DNA from: Saonia flava
GTDB lineage: Bacteria; Bacteroidota; Bacteroidia; Flavobacteriales; Flavobacteriaceae
Reading direction: 5' to 3'
Length of the DNA: 64,000 bases
NCBI RefSeq assembly: GCF_011927795.1
Contig: NZ_JAATJJ010000001.1
Coordinates: 372,001 to 436,000, forward strand
Positions 17,786 through 26,004 of the stretch are shown one piece after another; the stretch's first letter is position 1, and each line of letters starts with the position of its first letter. Both the position numbers and the translations under genes were made by a program. The notes below the pieces were generated by a model. It had not been told where the DNA came from, searched no databases, and saw nothing but the letters and a program-made list of their open reading frames with translations.

Positions 17786-18460
17786 TTACTTCCAAGTCAC
17801 AATATCTTCAAAATCTCTTCTTGTCTTCGCAAATTCTGGATCTGCTTTTCTATAACCGAAAGCCACCATAAAAGATAAGCCGTATTTGTTCGTGTCAATT
17901 CCAAATTTTTCTCTTAACAAAGCTTCTGCCTTTTCTTGATGAAATCCTTCAATAGGACAGGAATCAATGCCTACTAATGCTGCAGAGGTCATCATATTAC
18001 CTAAAGCGATATAGGTTTGTTTAGAAGACCAATCGAACAACTTTTTATCAGTATCTAAATCAAAATCACGCTCTTGAAACTCTCTGTAAAATTTTGAATA
18101 CATTTCAATAACATCTTCTGGTAATTGCTTTACCTCTTTCATCATGTGCATTATGTAATCAGCATCATGCTTTACCATAGGTGCCTTCATACTTAATCCT
18201 AAAACAAAATGACTAGCTGTATCTAATTTTAAAGGTGCTCCCCAAGCTACAGGTTTTAATAATTCTCTTAATTCTTTGTCTTGTACCACTACAAAATGCC
18301 AAGGTTCGAACCCAAAAGAACTTGGAGAAAGGTTTGCTGTTTTAAGAATATAATTGATATTCTCTTTTGACACTTTTTTAGTGGCATCAAATTCTTTTGT
18401 AGCATGTCTGTATTGAAACGCATTTAAAATATCTTGTTTTGAAATGTTAGGTGTGTTCAT
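17786..18460 (-). CDS. NAD(P)H-dependent nitroreductase-family oxidoreductase
   Basis: The 224 residues match the NfsB/NfnB-type FMN-dependent nitroreductase family. AFQYRHATKEFDATKKVS provides the N-terminal FMN-phosphate Arg, LSPSSFGFEPWHFVVV the SSxxxQPW-like loop, and GIDSCPIEGF and LSFMVAFGYRKADPE the C-terminal conserved segments. The likely activity is two-electron reduction of nitro or quinone compounds in the cytoplasm. It is divergent from an HxlR regulator, a classical pairing for electrophile-responsive reductases. Promoter and candidate operators are seen at 18482-18531. Confidence 0.92.
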   Translation of the reverse strand: MNTPNISKQDILNAFQYRHATKEFDATKKVSKENINYILKTANLSPSSFGFEPWHFVVVQDKELRELLKPVAWGAPLKLDTASHFVLGLSMKAPMVKHDADYIMHMMKEVKQLPEDVIEMYSKFYREFQERDFDLDTDKKLFDWSSKQTYIALGNMMTSAALVGIDSCPIEGFHQEKAEALLREKFGIDTNKYGLSFMVAFGYRKADPEFAKTRRDFEDIVTWK

Positions 18461-18481
18461 TGTTCTACTAGATTTTATTAT

Positions 18482-18531
18482 ACTATACTATTTATAGTGA
18501 CAAAAGTATGTATAGTATTCATGTCTCACAA
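18482..18531 (-). promoter_or_regulatory. nitroreductase promoter with ACTATAC boxes
   Basis: On the minus strand TTG (18531-18529), a 20-nt spacer and TACTTTTG (18508-18501) match TAnnTTTG exactly. TATAGT-type boxes flank the -7 element at 18482-18490 and 18510-18518. They resemble those at the HxlR promoter and are candidate HxlR sites. Confidence 0.6.
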
Positions 18532-18614
18532 TAACGGTCAAAAATGATAGTATAAAATTAATTTGTAATCTTATTATTATCAGTTGATTAAAAATAAAAA
18601 TATTTACTATAAAA

Positions 18615-18652
18615 AGTATAGTTGTATTCTTAAGTATAGTAGTGTACTTTTG
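18615..18652 (+). promoter_or_regulatory. hxlR-type gene promoter with two AGTATAGT repeats
   Basis: TTG (18622-18624), a 20-nt spacer and TACTTTTG (18645-18652) repeat the exact architecture of the divergent promoter. AGTATAGT occurs at 18615-18622 and 18633-18640, 18 bp apart, covering the -33 box and the spacer. This placement suggests autorepression. Confidence 0.6.
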
Positions 18653-18672
18653 TTTACTTAATAAATTGGGAT

Positions 18673-19017
18673 ATGTATAAATTTAAAGGAAAAGAGTATC
18701 CATGTTGTGCCAGTTTAACTATGGGAGTTATTGGAGGAAAATGGAAAACGGTCATTTTATTTCATTTAATGGATGGTACGCTACGTTATAATGAGTTGAG
18801 AAAGGAAATGCCCACGGTTACCGAACGAACTTTAAGTTTACAGCTTAAGACCTTGGAAGAAGATGGCATAATTAAAAGAAAGGTGTATACATCTAAACCT
18901 CCTTTAAAAGTGGAGTATTCATTAACTGATTTTGGAAAAACATTAATTCCGATAATCAAATCTATTGCAGATTGGGGCGTGTTTGTAGTGGATGAATATT
19001 CAACTAAAACCGCATAG
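18673..19017 (+). CDS. HxlR-family transcriptional regulator
   Basis: The 114-residue winged-helix protein has the family signature: CCASLTMGVIGGKWKTVILFHLMDGTLRYNEL, then TERTLSLQLKTLEEDGII and the wing VYTSKPPLKVEYSLTDFG. The Cys pair at 12-13 matches the N-terminal redox or electrophile-sensing cysteine common in HxlR/HypR-type proteins. It is divergent from the nitroreductase, its presumed target. Confidence 0.92.
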   Translation: MYKFKGKEYPCCASLTMGVIGGKWKTVILFHLMDGTLRYNELRKEMPTVTERTLSLQLKTLEEDGIIKRKVYTSKPPLKVEYSLTDFGKTLIPIIKSIADWGVFVVDEYSTKTA

Positions 19018-19154
19018 ATATTTCGTTGTTATAAATTAGTTGTGTACTTAGAGAAAACCAAAAAGTATTCAACATTCGAAAATCCGTATAAGAAAACAAG
19101 ACTACTGCTATCCGACCTTTGTCTTATTCTTTTAAACATTAAAAAAAGGCAAAA

Positions 19155-19292
19155 ATGAAATCAAATCAATTTGGAACAAAAGGGTGGACACCTGAATTAG
19201 GGTTTGAATATCCGCAATATTTTTCGAGATTATTCAAAAAGAAAGAAGGAATGAGTCCAACGGCGTACAGAGAAAAATATAAATTAAACTAA
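19155..19292 (+). pseudogene. fused remnant: SDR-like start joined to AraC C-terminal end
   Basis: A 45-codon frame. The last ~32 residues (ELGFEYPQYFSRLFKKKEG, then MSPTAYREKYKLN) are the second helix-turn-helix of an AraC-family regulator, with everything before it missing. The first ~13 residues (MKSNQFGTKGWTP) instead resemble the N-terminus of short-chain dehydrogenases that begin FGTKGWTPE. The simplest reading is a deletion that joined the start of an SDR gene to the end of an araC-type gene. The AraC part is confident; the SDR part rests on memory of family sequences. Confidence 0.6.
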
Positions 19293-19296
19293 AATT

Positions 19297-19797
19297 ATGG
19301 ATATATTAAAAACAGCAACAGATTGGGCAAAAGCCGAACTATTTTCAACACCATTTTTTATTCTCTTCGGACTCGTGTTTATGGCGGCAAGTTTAGGGTT
19401 TTGGCAGTTAGGAAAAACGGAAATGGCGAGAGCATACATCATTCCTACCTTGGTGGCAGGTGTTCTACTTTTAACCATAGGACTTGGATTATTTTACACC
19501 AATAAGTCAAGGATTACACAATTTAAAACTGCTTACAATGCCGATGTCCCTGCATTTGTAGCATCAGAAATCACTCGTGCTGAAGCTACTCTTAAAGAAT
19601 ATAATACAATCGTTTTTAAAGCTATTCCTATTATAATTATTGTAGCAGCCTTGTCAATTATTTTTATTAATTCACCAACTTGGCGAGCAATAAGCATCAC
19701 AACGATTGCTATGCTAATAGTTATCTTATTAGTTGATGGTACTGCATACGCAAGAATTGATGCCTACCATAAAGAGTTGAAATTGGTAGATAAATAA
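19297..19797 (+). CDS. four-TM membrane protein, hypothetical
   Basis: The 166 residues carry hydrophobic pairs at about 20-35 and 47-67 and at 110-128 and 132-148, separated by a charged helix (RAEATLKEYNTIVFKA). The beginning reads MDILKTATDWAKAELFSTPFFILFG without a cleavable signal. It starts 4 bp after the AraC remnant ends, so it was probably co-transcribed with the lost regulator. No known domain recognised. Confidence 0.75.
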   Translation: MDILKTATDWAKAELFSTPFFILFGLVFMAASLGFWQLGKTEMARAYIIPTLVAGVLLLTIGLGLFYTNKSRITQFKTAYNADVPAFVASEITRAEATLKEYNTIVFKAIPIIIIVAALSIIFINSPTWRAISITTIAMLIVILLVDGTAYARIDAYHKELKLVDK

Positions 19798-19860
19798 AAA
19801 GTGAAAGTAAAATAATAATTACACTCATGTAGCATAACGCAGAACAAATAAAGTAGTGCT

Positions 19861-21372
19861 CTATTGCTCCGGTACAAGGCGTATTACTCTGCCAGGGCCC
19901 TCTACCGCAAGGTACAGATAACCGTCCATGCCCATATGTGCATCGCGTACCCTACCAATACCATTCAATAGTTCTTCATGACCCATGACCTCATTGCCAT
20001 TCATCTTTAAACGATGGAGGTATTCAAATTTCAGCGAGCCAACGAACAGGTCATTTTTCCAATTTCCATAAAAATCGCTGGACACAAATGTCATACCACA
20101 AGGAGCAATGGAAGGAGTCCAGTAATGTACGGGCTGTTCCATGCCATCCAATTCCGTAAGGTCTGTAAAAGTGGAGCCATCATAATTGATGCCGTATGAA
20201 ATCACAGGCCAACCATTGTTGTTCCCTGCTTGCAATAGATTGATTTCATCACCTCCCTGAGGCCCGTGCTCGCCTTCCCAAACCGCTCCAGTTTCCGGAT
20301 GCAGGGTCATTCCTTGAGGATTGCGCGTCCCGTAGGTGAAAATCGAATTGACTGCTCCTGCTGTATTATAAAAAGGATTGTCCGTGGGAACCTCACCGTC
20401 GTCATAGATACGGTGTATCTTACCAATGGAATTGTCCAATTCCTGAGGGTACACATCCCTATATCCGCGATCCCCTATGGAAACATATAAATAACCATTA
20501 GTATCAAATTCCAGTCTTGAACCATAATGGTGAGAACTATTGAGATACGGAAGTGCCGTAAATATGTTCTCCACTTCAGCCAAGTTGTTTCCCTCTAGCT
20601 TGGCCCTTGCCACTGCCGTGGTCCGTTCAGATGAATTATTGGGGTTGGCACGGGAATAGGATAGATAAACAAATGAATTGTTTTCAAAATCTGGATGTAT
20701 GAGCACATCCAACAATCCCCCCTGCCCTTCCGAAGCAACAGCGGGAACACCAGTAATTTCCGTCAATTGCTTATCCGTACTTACCAAAAACAGCCCTCCC
20801 CCACGCTCGGTCACCAAAATTTCACCATTGGGCAATTGCGCTATTCCCCATGGAATGCCGGGAATGTCATCTGTCATGATTTCCAATCGGAAGCTAAGGT
20901 CATCGGATGTAATCAAACCAGACAAATCGGGATTGTCTTCCTCCAACATCGCTTTGGTTTTTCCATCGATTTCGGCAAGTATATAGTTGGTCAAATCCTC
21001 AATTTCTTGTGCACTTAAGGTAGAACCGTACCCTGGCATACCATTACCTGAATACCCATCTGTTATGGATTCCATAACATCTTCCACGGAATTGCCATAC
21101 GTCCAATCCCGTTCAACAAATGAGGCCAAATCCTGTCCATGACAACCTCCACATTGATTCCGATATGTGATAGCCACATCTTCCGGTTCAACCACTTCAT
21201 TGTTCGGATCAATTTCTTCTTCGGGTGGCTCGGGATCTTGCGAATTGCTACAACCCAACAGTATGAACATAAAAACCGGCAACACAAATTGCGTTGTTGT
21301 TTTCAACCATTTGCATGTGTACTTTAATTTGAAAGTAATTTCAGAAGACAGATTTGAGGTGATTGGAGTCAT
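19861..21372 (-). CDS. PQQ-type glucose/sorbosone dehydrogenase lipoprotein with cytochrome c domain
   Basis: A signal ending FILLGCSN (Cys 41) indicates a lipoprotein; the start may lie later than 21372, since the first ~20 residues are not signal-like. Residues about 65-140 are a cytochrome c with CGGCH (Cys 74, Cys 77, His 78) and a Met ligand candidate in GMPGYG. From 150 to 500 is a GSDH six-bladed propeller with PWGIAQLPNGEILVTERGG, HHYGSRLEFDTNGYLYVSIGD, GTRNPQGMTLHPETGAVWEGEHGPQGGDEIN and APCGMTF. It likely oxidises sugars in the periplasm and passes electrons to its own haem. GC is visibly higher than in the flanks, a possible sign of transfer. Confidence 0.9.
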   Translation of the reverse strand: MTPITSNLSSEITFKLKYTCKWLKTTTQFVLPVFMFILLGCSNSQDPEPPEEEIDPNNEVVEPEDVAITYRNQCGGCHGQDLASFVERDWTYGNSVEDVMESITDGYSGNGMPGYGSTLSAQEIEDLTNYILAEIDGKTKAMLEEDNPDLSGLITSDDLSFRLEIMTDDIPGIPWGIAQLPNGEILVTERGGGLFLVSTDKQLTEITGVPAVASEGQGGLLDVLIHPDFENNSFVYLSYSRANPNNSSERTTAVARAKLEGNNLAEVENIFTALPYLNSSHHYGSRLEFDTNGYLYVSIGDRGYRDVYPQELDNSIGKIHRIYDDGEVPTDNPFYNTAGAVNSIFTYGTRNPQGMTLHPETGAVWEGEHGPQGGDEINLLQAGNNNGWPVISYGINYDGSTFTDLTELDGMEQPVHYWTPSIAPCGMTFVSSDFYGNWKNDLFVGSLKFEYLHRLKMNGNEVMGHEELLNGIGRVRDAHMGMDGYLYLAVEGPGRVIRLVPEQ

Positions 21373-21685
21373 AACACTTTGTATATCAACTTTATATAAA
21401 CATAACGTTCATTAATAAAATAAAGTATTCCGCCGGGAAGTCTAAATGGTATTGGGTAATAGTAGATTAGTGCTATGTGCTTGCTGACTTCGCTAAAAAG
21501 TAGTTTTTCAAAATTTGAAGAATTCCAAGAAGTACAGACTTTGCCACCCCACCTGCGCGCTCTAAAAAAGGTTCGATTTATTAAGTAAAATAACCCAGAA
21601 GCATTCGTTTTCATTATTAGAGAATAAAATTAAACTTGTAATAATGAATACTAAAATTGAGAGATCTTTTTTTTCATTGGTTTTA
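21373..21685. other. 313-bp intergenic region
   Basis: AT-rich sequence with a short GC-rich patch around 21535-21560 (CCACCCCACCTGCGCGC). No gene is supported. The only longer frame on the minus strand has an atypical composition and no recognisable motif. Confidence 0.5.
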
Positions 21686-22525
21686 TTAATTACAGTTAAC
21701 GTTTGTTTGTTGATAAGGAGATAGTTTTAATATTGGTATATTTTGACTTGTTGCTATTTTAATGCAACTTAAATCCGGATTTCTATCTATTCTTAAATCT
21801 ATTAATTTATTTAATTTACTTACATCAAACGCTTCTAACAAATTACTAGAACAGTATATATATTTTAAATTTAGATTGTTATCTAAATTTATGGTCTTAA
21901 CCTTGTTTGCTGAAAAAACTAATGTTTTGAGCAAGGTATTCTTGCTAAAATCTAAGTATTCAATTTTATTTAACGATAACAAAGCACTGCCTAGTTTTGG
22001 TGCTTTACTTGCATCAAAAGAAACCAAATAATTGTCACTCATTAGTATATTTTCTATACTAGAATTATCAATAACAAATTCTGTAAAATAATTGTAGGAT
22101 AAGCTTAACCATTTTAAATTATTAATGTTAGATAATCCTTTAATAGAGGTTAGTTTGTTAACAGATAAATTTATTGTATCTAATAAAATATTATTGCTTA
22201 AATCTATAGTTGTTAATTCATTACCGGAAGCATAAAGTCTTTTTAAGTTTACAAATGCTTCAATTCCTTTTAAATCCGTAATTATATTAGAACTTGTATT
22301 GTTTAAGTTTAAATACTCCACATTTGACACATCAATTTTGAGTGCTTTTTGATTAATTATACCATCAGAATCTATTCCTAATTCAATCAATTTTTCTTCA
22401 AACTTAGTATCAGGAATTGACACATAAATATCTTCTGTAATGTCTTCAAATTTGCTATTTGTACATGAAATTGTCAATACTGGTGTTAAAATCAATATTT
22501 TTATTAATAGATTTATTTTTTTCAT
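21686..22525 (-). CDS. leucine-rich-repeat lipoprotein
   Basis: The lipobox LTISCTNS (Cys 21) is followed by a short cap (IPDTKFEEKLIELGIDSDGIIN), common in flavobacterial LRR proteins. About eight leucine-rich repeats follow, of ~20-23 residues each (LKRLYASGNELTTIDLSNN, LKWLSLSYNYF, LKYIYCSSNLLEAFDVSK). It ends with LIDLRIDRNPDLSCI and a short tail. A surface adhesion or binding role is plausible. AT-rich and unlinked to its neighbours. Confidence 0.85.
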   Translation of the reverse strand: MKKINLLIKILILTPVLTISCTNSKFEDITEDIYVSIPDTKFEEKLIELGIDSDGIINQKALKIDVSNVEYLNLNNTSSNIITDLKGIEAFVNLKRLYASGNELTTIDLSNNILLDTINLSVNKLTSIKGLSNINNLKWLSLSYNYFTEFVIDNSSIENILMSDNYLVSFDASKAPKLGSALLSLNKIEYLDFSKNTLLKTLVFSANKVKTINLDNNLNLKYIYCSSNLLEAFDVSKLNKLIDLRIDRNPDLSCIKIATSQNIPILKLSPYQQTNVNCN

Positions 22526-22656
22526 TATTTAGATTTTAATTTATGATGCAAATGTTGATTAGAATTCAATAGAAATAAATTGTAAAATACCGAACCGTAG
22601 AATATTTGAGGTGAATTGATAATTATTAAGCTTAATTGGGTAAGTAATTCACAAGC

Positions 22657-22722
22657 CATTCCAAACACATTGCCTTCTCTCCTAGCATTGGTCAGTCAAT
22701 GAGTGTTTACTCGGGTCATTTC
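22657..22722. repeat. intergenic repeat family, copy lacking the core
   Basis: The first block CATTCCAAACACATTGCCTT and the last block AATGAGTGTTTACTCGGGTC match 3027 and 17661 respectively. The CCCTTCG core between them is replaced by AGCATTGGTCAGTC. Confidence 0.5.
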
Positions 22723-22848
22723 TGTTTTGATAAATAGAGCCTAGTGAACCTTAAATGAAGTTTGGTTGTCTCCTAACCTCATTTTTTGGTTTATTCATTG
22801 CTGGTTTTTATAATAATGAATTCATGAAGCTCCTTCGCACATACTTAC

Positions 22849-22887
22849 ACGACCCTCCTATGCCTTTGAATGCGCTCAGGACAGGCT
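22849..22887. repeat. intergenic repeat family, core copy
   Basis: ACGACCCTCCTATGCCTTTG followed by AATGCGCTCAGGACAGGCT, a diverged version of the CCCTCCT/CCTTCGACTTCGCTnAGGAC arrangement. Confidence 0.45.
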
Positions 22888-22927
22888 TGATATTCGTACG
22901 CAGAACAAATCTGATTGTTTTTATAAA

Positions 22928-24076
22928 TTAAAAACTCCACCGTAAACGCATAAAAAGACTATTTCCCAATGCATTATAATTTTCCAACTCAAAAAAAGAT
23001 TGTCCAGTAAAATTGAGTTCCCAGTTAGTGGCAAGAGAATAGTTTAAACTTGGTATTACAATTATGGATTGGTTGGTTGGAGAGTAAATTGTACTGAAGC
23101 TACCTTTAAAGATTGGCGTAAAATCTTTTGCTACTTGTAAAAAACCTGAAAACTCATAAGGCATTAAATTTTTAGCGCTTAAATTGGTATAAACCAATGT
23201 TCCTAGATTATTTGACGCTTCATTATCCGTGCTATTATATAAAATAGAGCCATTGATATAGAGTCCCTTTTTAAATCCATAATCAACCGAAACGGAAGCA
23301 CTCAATACATTATCTGAACTTACATACTCCTCATATGGAATAAAATAACTTATTTCTCCTTTAAAACCAGCATTTTTTAGGTTTCCCGCCCATCCTGTGC
23401 CAATTACCCAATCTTTTTGGTAGACCCCTGTAATCAATTGAATATCATAAGACCACTTATTAAATTTGTACATTCCTGCAACAATATAATCGTCCTTATT
23501 TCTTCCCTTTTTTGCGGTAATTTCAATTTTACTAAAATCCCCTAAGTAATATTGTACACGGACAGCATCACTTCCGGGCCGTTCCTCGTAATCAAAATCC
23601 AAAAAATTATACGTGTTGAAAATGTCATTGGGATTCCAAATTAGATTCATCCCCCAATTAACACGTTGTCTACCCAAAGTAATATCCCAATTCCCTTTTG
23701 TATAGTTCACCAAAGCTCTATCTATGGTTGTGTTAAAAAGTGTATGCCCACCATCAATAACATTCAAAGACAGATCAACCATACCCCTATCTAGAGCAAT
23801 GAATTCAGAAAAACCGAATATGTTCTTTACATTATCTCCATAGAAGAGCCTGTTCCTTAGTTCTAATCTAACAGTAATTTCATTAGAAGGAATATATTTA
23901 AAATTTAATCTGTTGTGTACTAATGCGGTCCATTGCAATTGGTTTAAATTATCCGTAAAACTAAACTCATGAAGATTTTTAACATAGCCCGATAAGAATA
24001 GGTTTTGTTCTTTTTTCTGGGCAATTAGGGAAGTCATAGTAAAAAATAGCAGATATGTCAACAACAGCCTTATCAT
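22928..24076 (-). CDS. outer-membrane beta-barrel protein of the LolA-like/ABC operon
   Basis: Signal peptide MIRLLLTYLLFFTMTSLIAQ is followed by a 360-residue barrel with alternating strands (VRLELRNRLFYGD, WDITLGRQRVNWGMNLIWNPNDIFN, SVSVDYGFKKGLYINGSILY) and a terminal aromatic (LRWSF). The segment GRQRVNWG...NPNDIFN recalls DUF1302 and alginate-export-type porins. It is the last gene of the six-gene operon, 5 bp after the ATPase. This placement suggests it is the outer-membrane component of the transporter or receives its cargo. Confidence 0.8.
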   Translation of the reverse strand: MIRLLLTYLLFFTMTSLIAQKKEQNLFLSGYVKNLHEFSFTDNLNQLQWTALVHNRLNFKYIPSNEITVRLELRNRLFYGDNVKNIFGFSEFIALDRGMVDLSLNVIDGGHTLFNTTIDRALVNYTKGNWDITLGRQRVNWGMNLIWNPNDIFNTYNFLDFDYEERPGSDAVRVQYYLGDFSKIEITAKKGRNKDDYIVAGMYKFNKWSYDIQLITGVYQKDWVIGTGWAGNLKNAGFKGEISYFIPYEEYVSSDNVLSASVSVDYGFKKGLYINGSILYNSTDNEASNNLGTLVYTNLSAKNLMPYEFSGFLQVAKDFTPIFKGSFSTIYSPTNQSIIVIPSLNYSLATNWELNFTGQSFFELENYNALGNSLFMRLRWSF

Positions 24077-24081
24077 TGTGG

Positions 24082-24780
24082 TTATGATGGTGTTTGTTCT
24101 ACATCTGATTCTATTTTACCGTCCACTAAGGTAATTACACGCCTTGCTTTTCTAATTACACGTTGATCATGTGTTGAGAATAAAAAAGTAATTTTCTCTT
24201 CTTTATTAAGTTTTGCCATGATATCCAGCAAATTAGCCGCAGATTTTGAATCTAAATTTGCCGTAGGTTCATCCGCTAGTATAATTTTAGGTTTAGAAGC
24301 CAAGGCTCTGGCAACCGCTACACGTTGTTGTTGTCCTCCAGATAATTCACCAGGTCTACTATTTATTTTATCCTTAAGCCCAACTTCTTCCAACAAGGCC
24401 AATACACGTTTTTCACGCTCGGTTTTGGGCATATTTTGCAACTGCAAAACGAAGCCAACATTTTCTTTAGCTGTAAGTACGGGAATCAAATTAAAGGATT
24501 GAAATACAAACCCAATATTGTGCAATCTAAAATCTATCAACTTGTTTTCCGATAGCTTTGTTATTTCAACACCATCTATAAAAACTGTACCTTCTGTAGG
24601 TTCATCCAACCCTCCCATCATATTCAATAAGGTAGACTTTCCCGAACCGGAAGGTCCAACCAATGCCACGAACTCTCCTTCTTCTATATGTACGTGCACA
24701 TCTTGAACCGCATGAACCGGAATTGTTTTTGGGTTGAATGTTTTACTTACATTATGCGCATCTATTATAGTTTTTGCCAT
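24082..24780 (-). CDS. ABC transporter ATP-binding protein (MacB/LolD type)
   Basis: The 232 residues have Walker A VGPSGSGKSTLLN, Q-loop FVFQSFNLIPVLTAKENV, signature ELSGGQQQRVAVARALA, Walker B IILADEPTANLDS and switch His FSTHDQRV. The LTAxENV segment and length are typical of the MacB/LolD/FtsE group, which power mechanotransmission permeases rather than import. It is flanked by its two FtsX-type permeases and a barrel gene. Confidence 0.93.
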   Translation of the reverse strand: MAKTIIDAHNVSKTFNPKTIPVHAVQDVHVHIEEGEFVALVGPSGSGKSTLLNMMGGLDEPTEGTVFIDGVEITKLSENKLIDFRLHNIGFVFQSFNLIPVLTAKENVGFVLQLQNMPKTEREKRVLALLEEVGLKDKINSRPGELSGGQQQRVAVARALASKPKIILADEPTANLDSKSAANLLDIMAKLNKEEKITFLFSTHDQRVIRKARRVITLVDGKIESDVEQTPS

Positions 24781-24784
24781 AATT

Positions 24785-26002
24785 CTAAATTTTACGTATT
24801 GCTTCCGATGGATTTAATTGTAGCGCCTTATAAGCTGGATAAATAGCAGATAATATGGCTGTTACCAAACACATGGTCACAATAATTACATATTTTTCTT
24901 GATCCAAAGCTGGATAGATTATGGAACTGAATCCATAGGATGCCAATCCTTCAGAAAACATAGATAAATTAATTCCTGTTTTTCCCAGTGTTGTTACCGT
25001 TAACCATCCAGACAACAGGCCAATTGGAGTACCAATTAGTGTTAAATAGAAGGTTTCTAACATGATCATAATAAATATTTTTCGCTTGTTCAACCCAATG
25101 GCCATCAACATTCCCAATTCCCTAATTCGTTCTAATACAGACATTAACATAGTGTTGATTATGCCAAAAGTTAAGGCCAACAGAATGATTCCGCTAATGA
25201 TATATGTATAGAGGTTAAACGATTCTATAATCATACTTAACTCTGGTGAAAGTTCTTTCCAATCTTCAATTTTTCCTCTCGGCACTATTCCAACACTGAA
25301 CTTTTTAATGGTTTCCAATTGTTCTTCATTTTTAACTAAAATGGCCATTTCATTGCTTTCTGAAGGCTTTAATTCCAATAGTTCCCGTAAATGTTTTTGG
25401 TGCACATATACATTTACTTCATCCAATGAAATGTTTTTAGATCTGTAAATCCCTCCTATTCTAAAAGCTCCCGAAATAATCTCTGAGTTAATGTTTGTGA
25501 AGGTCAATACCACTTTACTTTTCAATTTAACTTTGAGTTTTTTGGCTAGTTTTGCCCCAATAAGGATTTCATTTTCTTTACCCGATTCAAAATAGGTTCC
25601 TTCTCTTACATACTCATTAAGTCTTATTTGGGTAATTTCTGAAGCGGGATTGATTCCGTAAATTTTTACACCACTTGCCGTTGTTGGTGAAGTGATCATT
25701 CCAGATGAAATAACACGCGAACTAACCGAAGCAATTCGACCATCAGATTCTAATTGCCTTGCTTTTTCATCTGTATTGGTAATGGTAAATTTTGAGTTGT
25801 TCTCCTCTCCAAAAGTTGGATGGTGAATTTGAATATGAGACAATTGCCTGTAAACCGATTCATTAATATTGTTTTTGTACATACCCCAAGAAAAGGACAA
25901 AATGAAAATCCCTGCCCAAATACCGATAATAATAGAACTTATTACTACTAAGCTTCTGGATTTATTCCGCCAAATATTTCTCCATGCAATTTGAAACAAC
26001 AT
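24785..26002 (-). CDS. FtsX/MacB-type ABC permease
   Basis: One N-terminal TM helix (SLVVISSIIIGIWAGIFILSFSWG) is followed by a ~220-residue extracytoplasmic MacB-PCD-like domain (IRLNEYVREGTYFESGKENEILIGAKLAKKLKVK). Three C-terminal helices follow with the FtsX motif ERIRELGMLMAIGLNKRKIFIMIMLE. It is paralogous to the next permease upstream, so the pair likely forms a heterodimer as in LolCE. Gap to the ATPase is 4 bp. Confidence 0.92.
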   Translation of the reverse strand: MLFQIAWRNIWRNKSRSLVVISSIIIGIWAGIFILSFSWGMYKNNINESVYRQLSHIQIHHPTFGEENNSKFTITNTDEKARQLESDGRIASVSSRVISSGMITSPTTASGVKIYGINPASEITQIRLNEYVREGTYFESGKENEILIGAKLAKKLKVKLKSKVVLTFTNINSEIISGAFRIGGIYRSKNISLDEVNVYVHQKHLRELLELKPSESNEMAILVKNEEQLETIKKFSVGIVPRGKIEDWKELSPELSMIIESFNLYTYIISGIILLALTFGIINTMLMSVLERIRELGMLMAIGLNKRKIFIMIMLETFYLTLIGTPIGLLSGWLTVTTLGKTGINLSMFSEGLASYGFSSIIYPALDQEKYVIIVTMCLVTAILSAIYPAYKALQLNPSEAIRKI

Positions 26003-26004
26003 AA

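Larger units (their letters stand above)
22526..22927. other. 402-bp intergenic region with two repeat copies
   Basis: No gene seen. It holds a partial copy of the intergenic repeat family at 22657-22722 and a second core at 22849-22887. Confidence 0.5.

Noticed and set aside
21369-21614. 81-codon minus-strand frame upstream of the dehydrogenase gene
   Set aside because: Odd composition, no recognisable motif, and it crosses an AT-rich intergenic region with a GC-rich patch; better read as non-coding.
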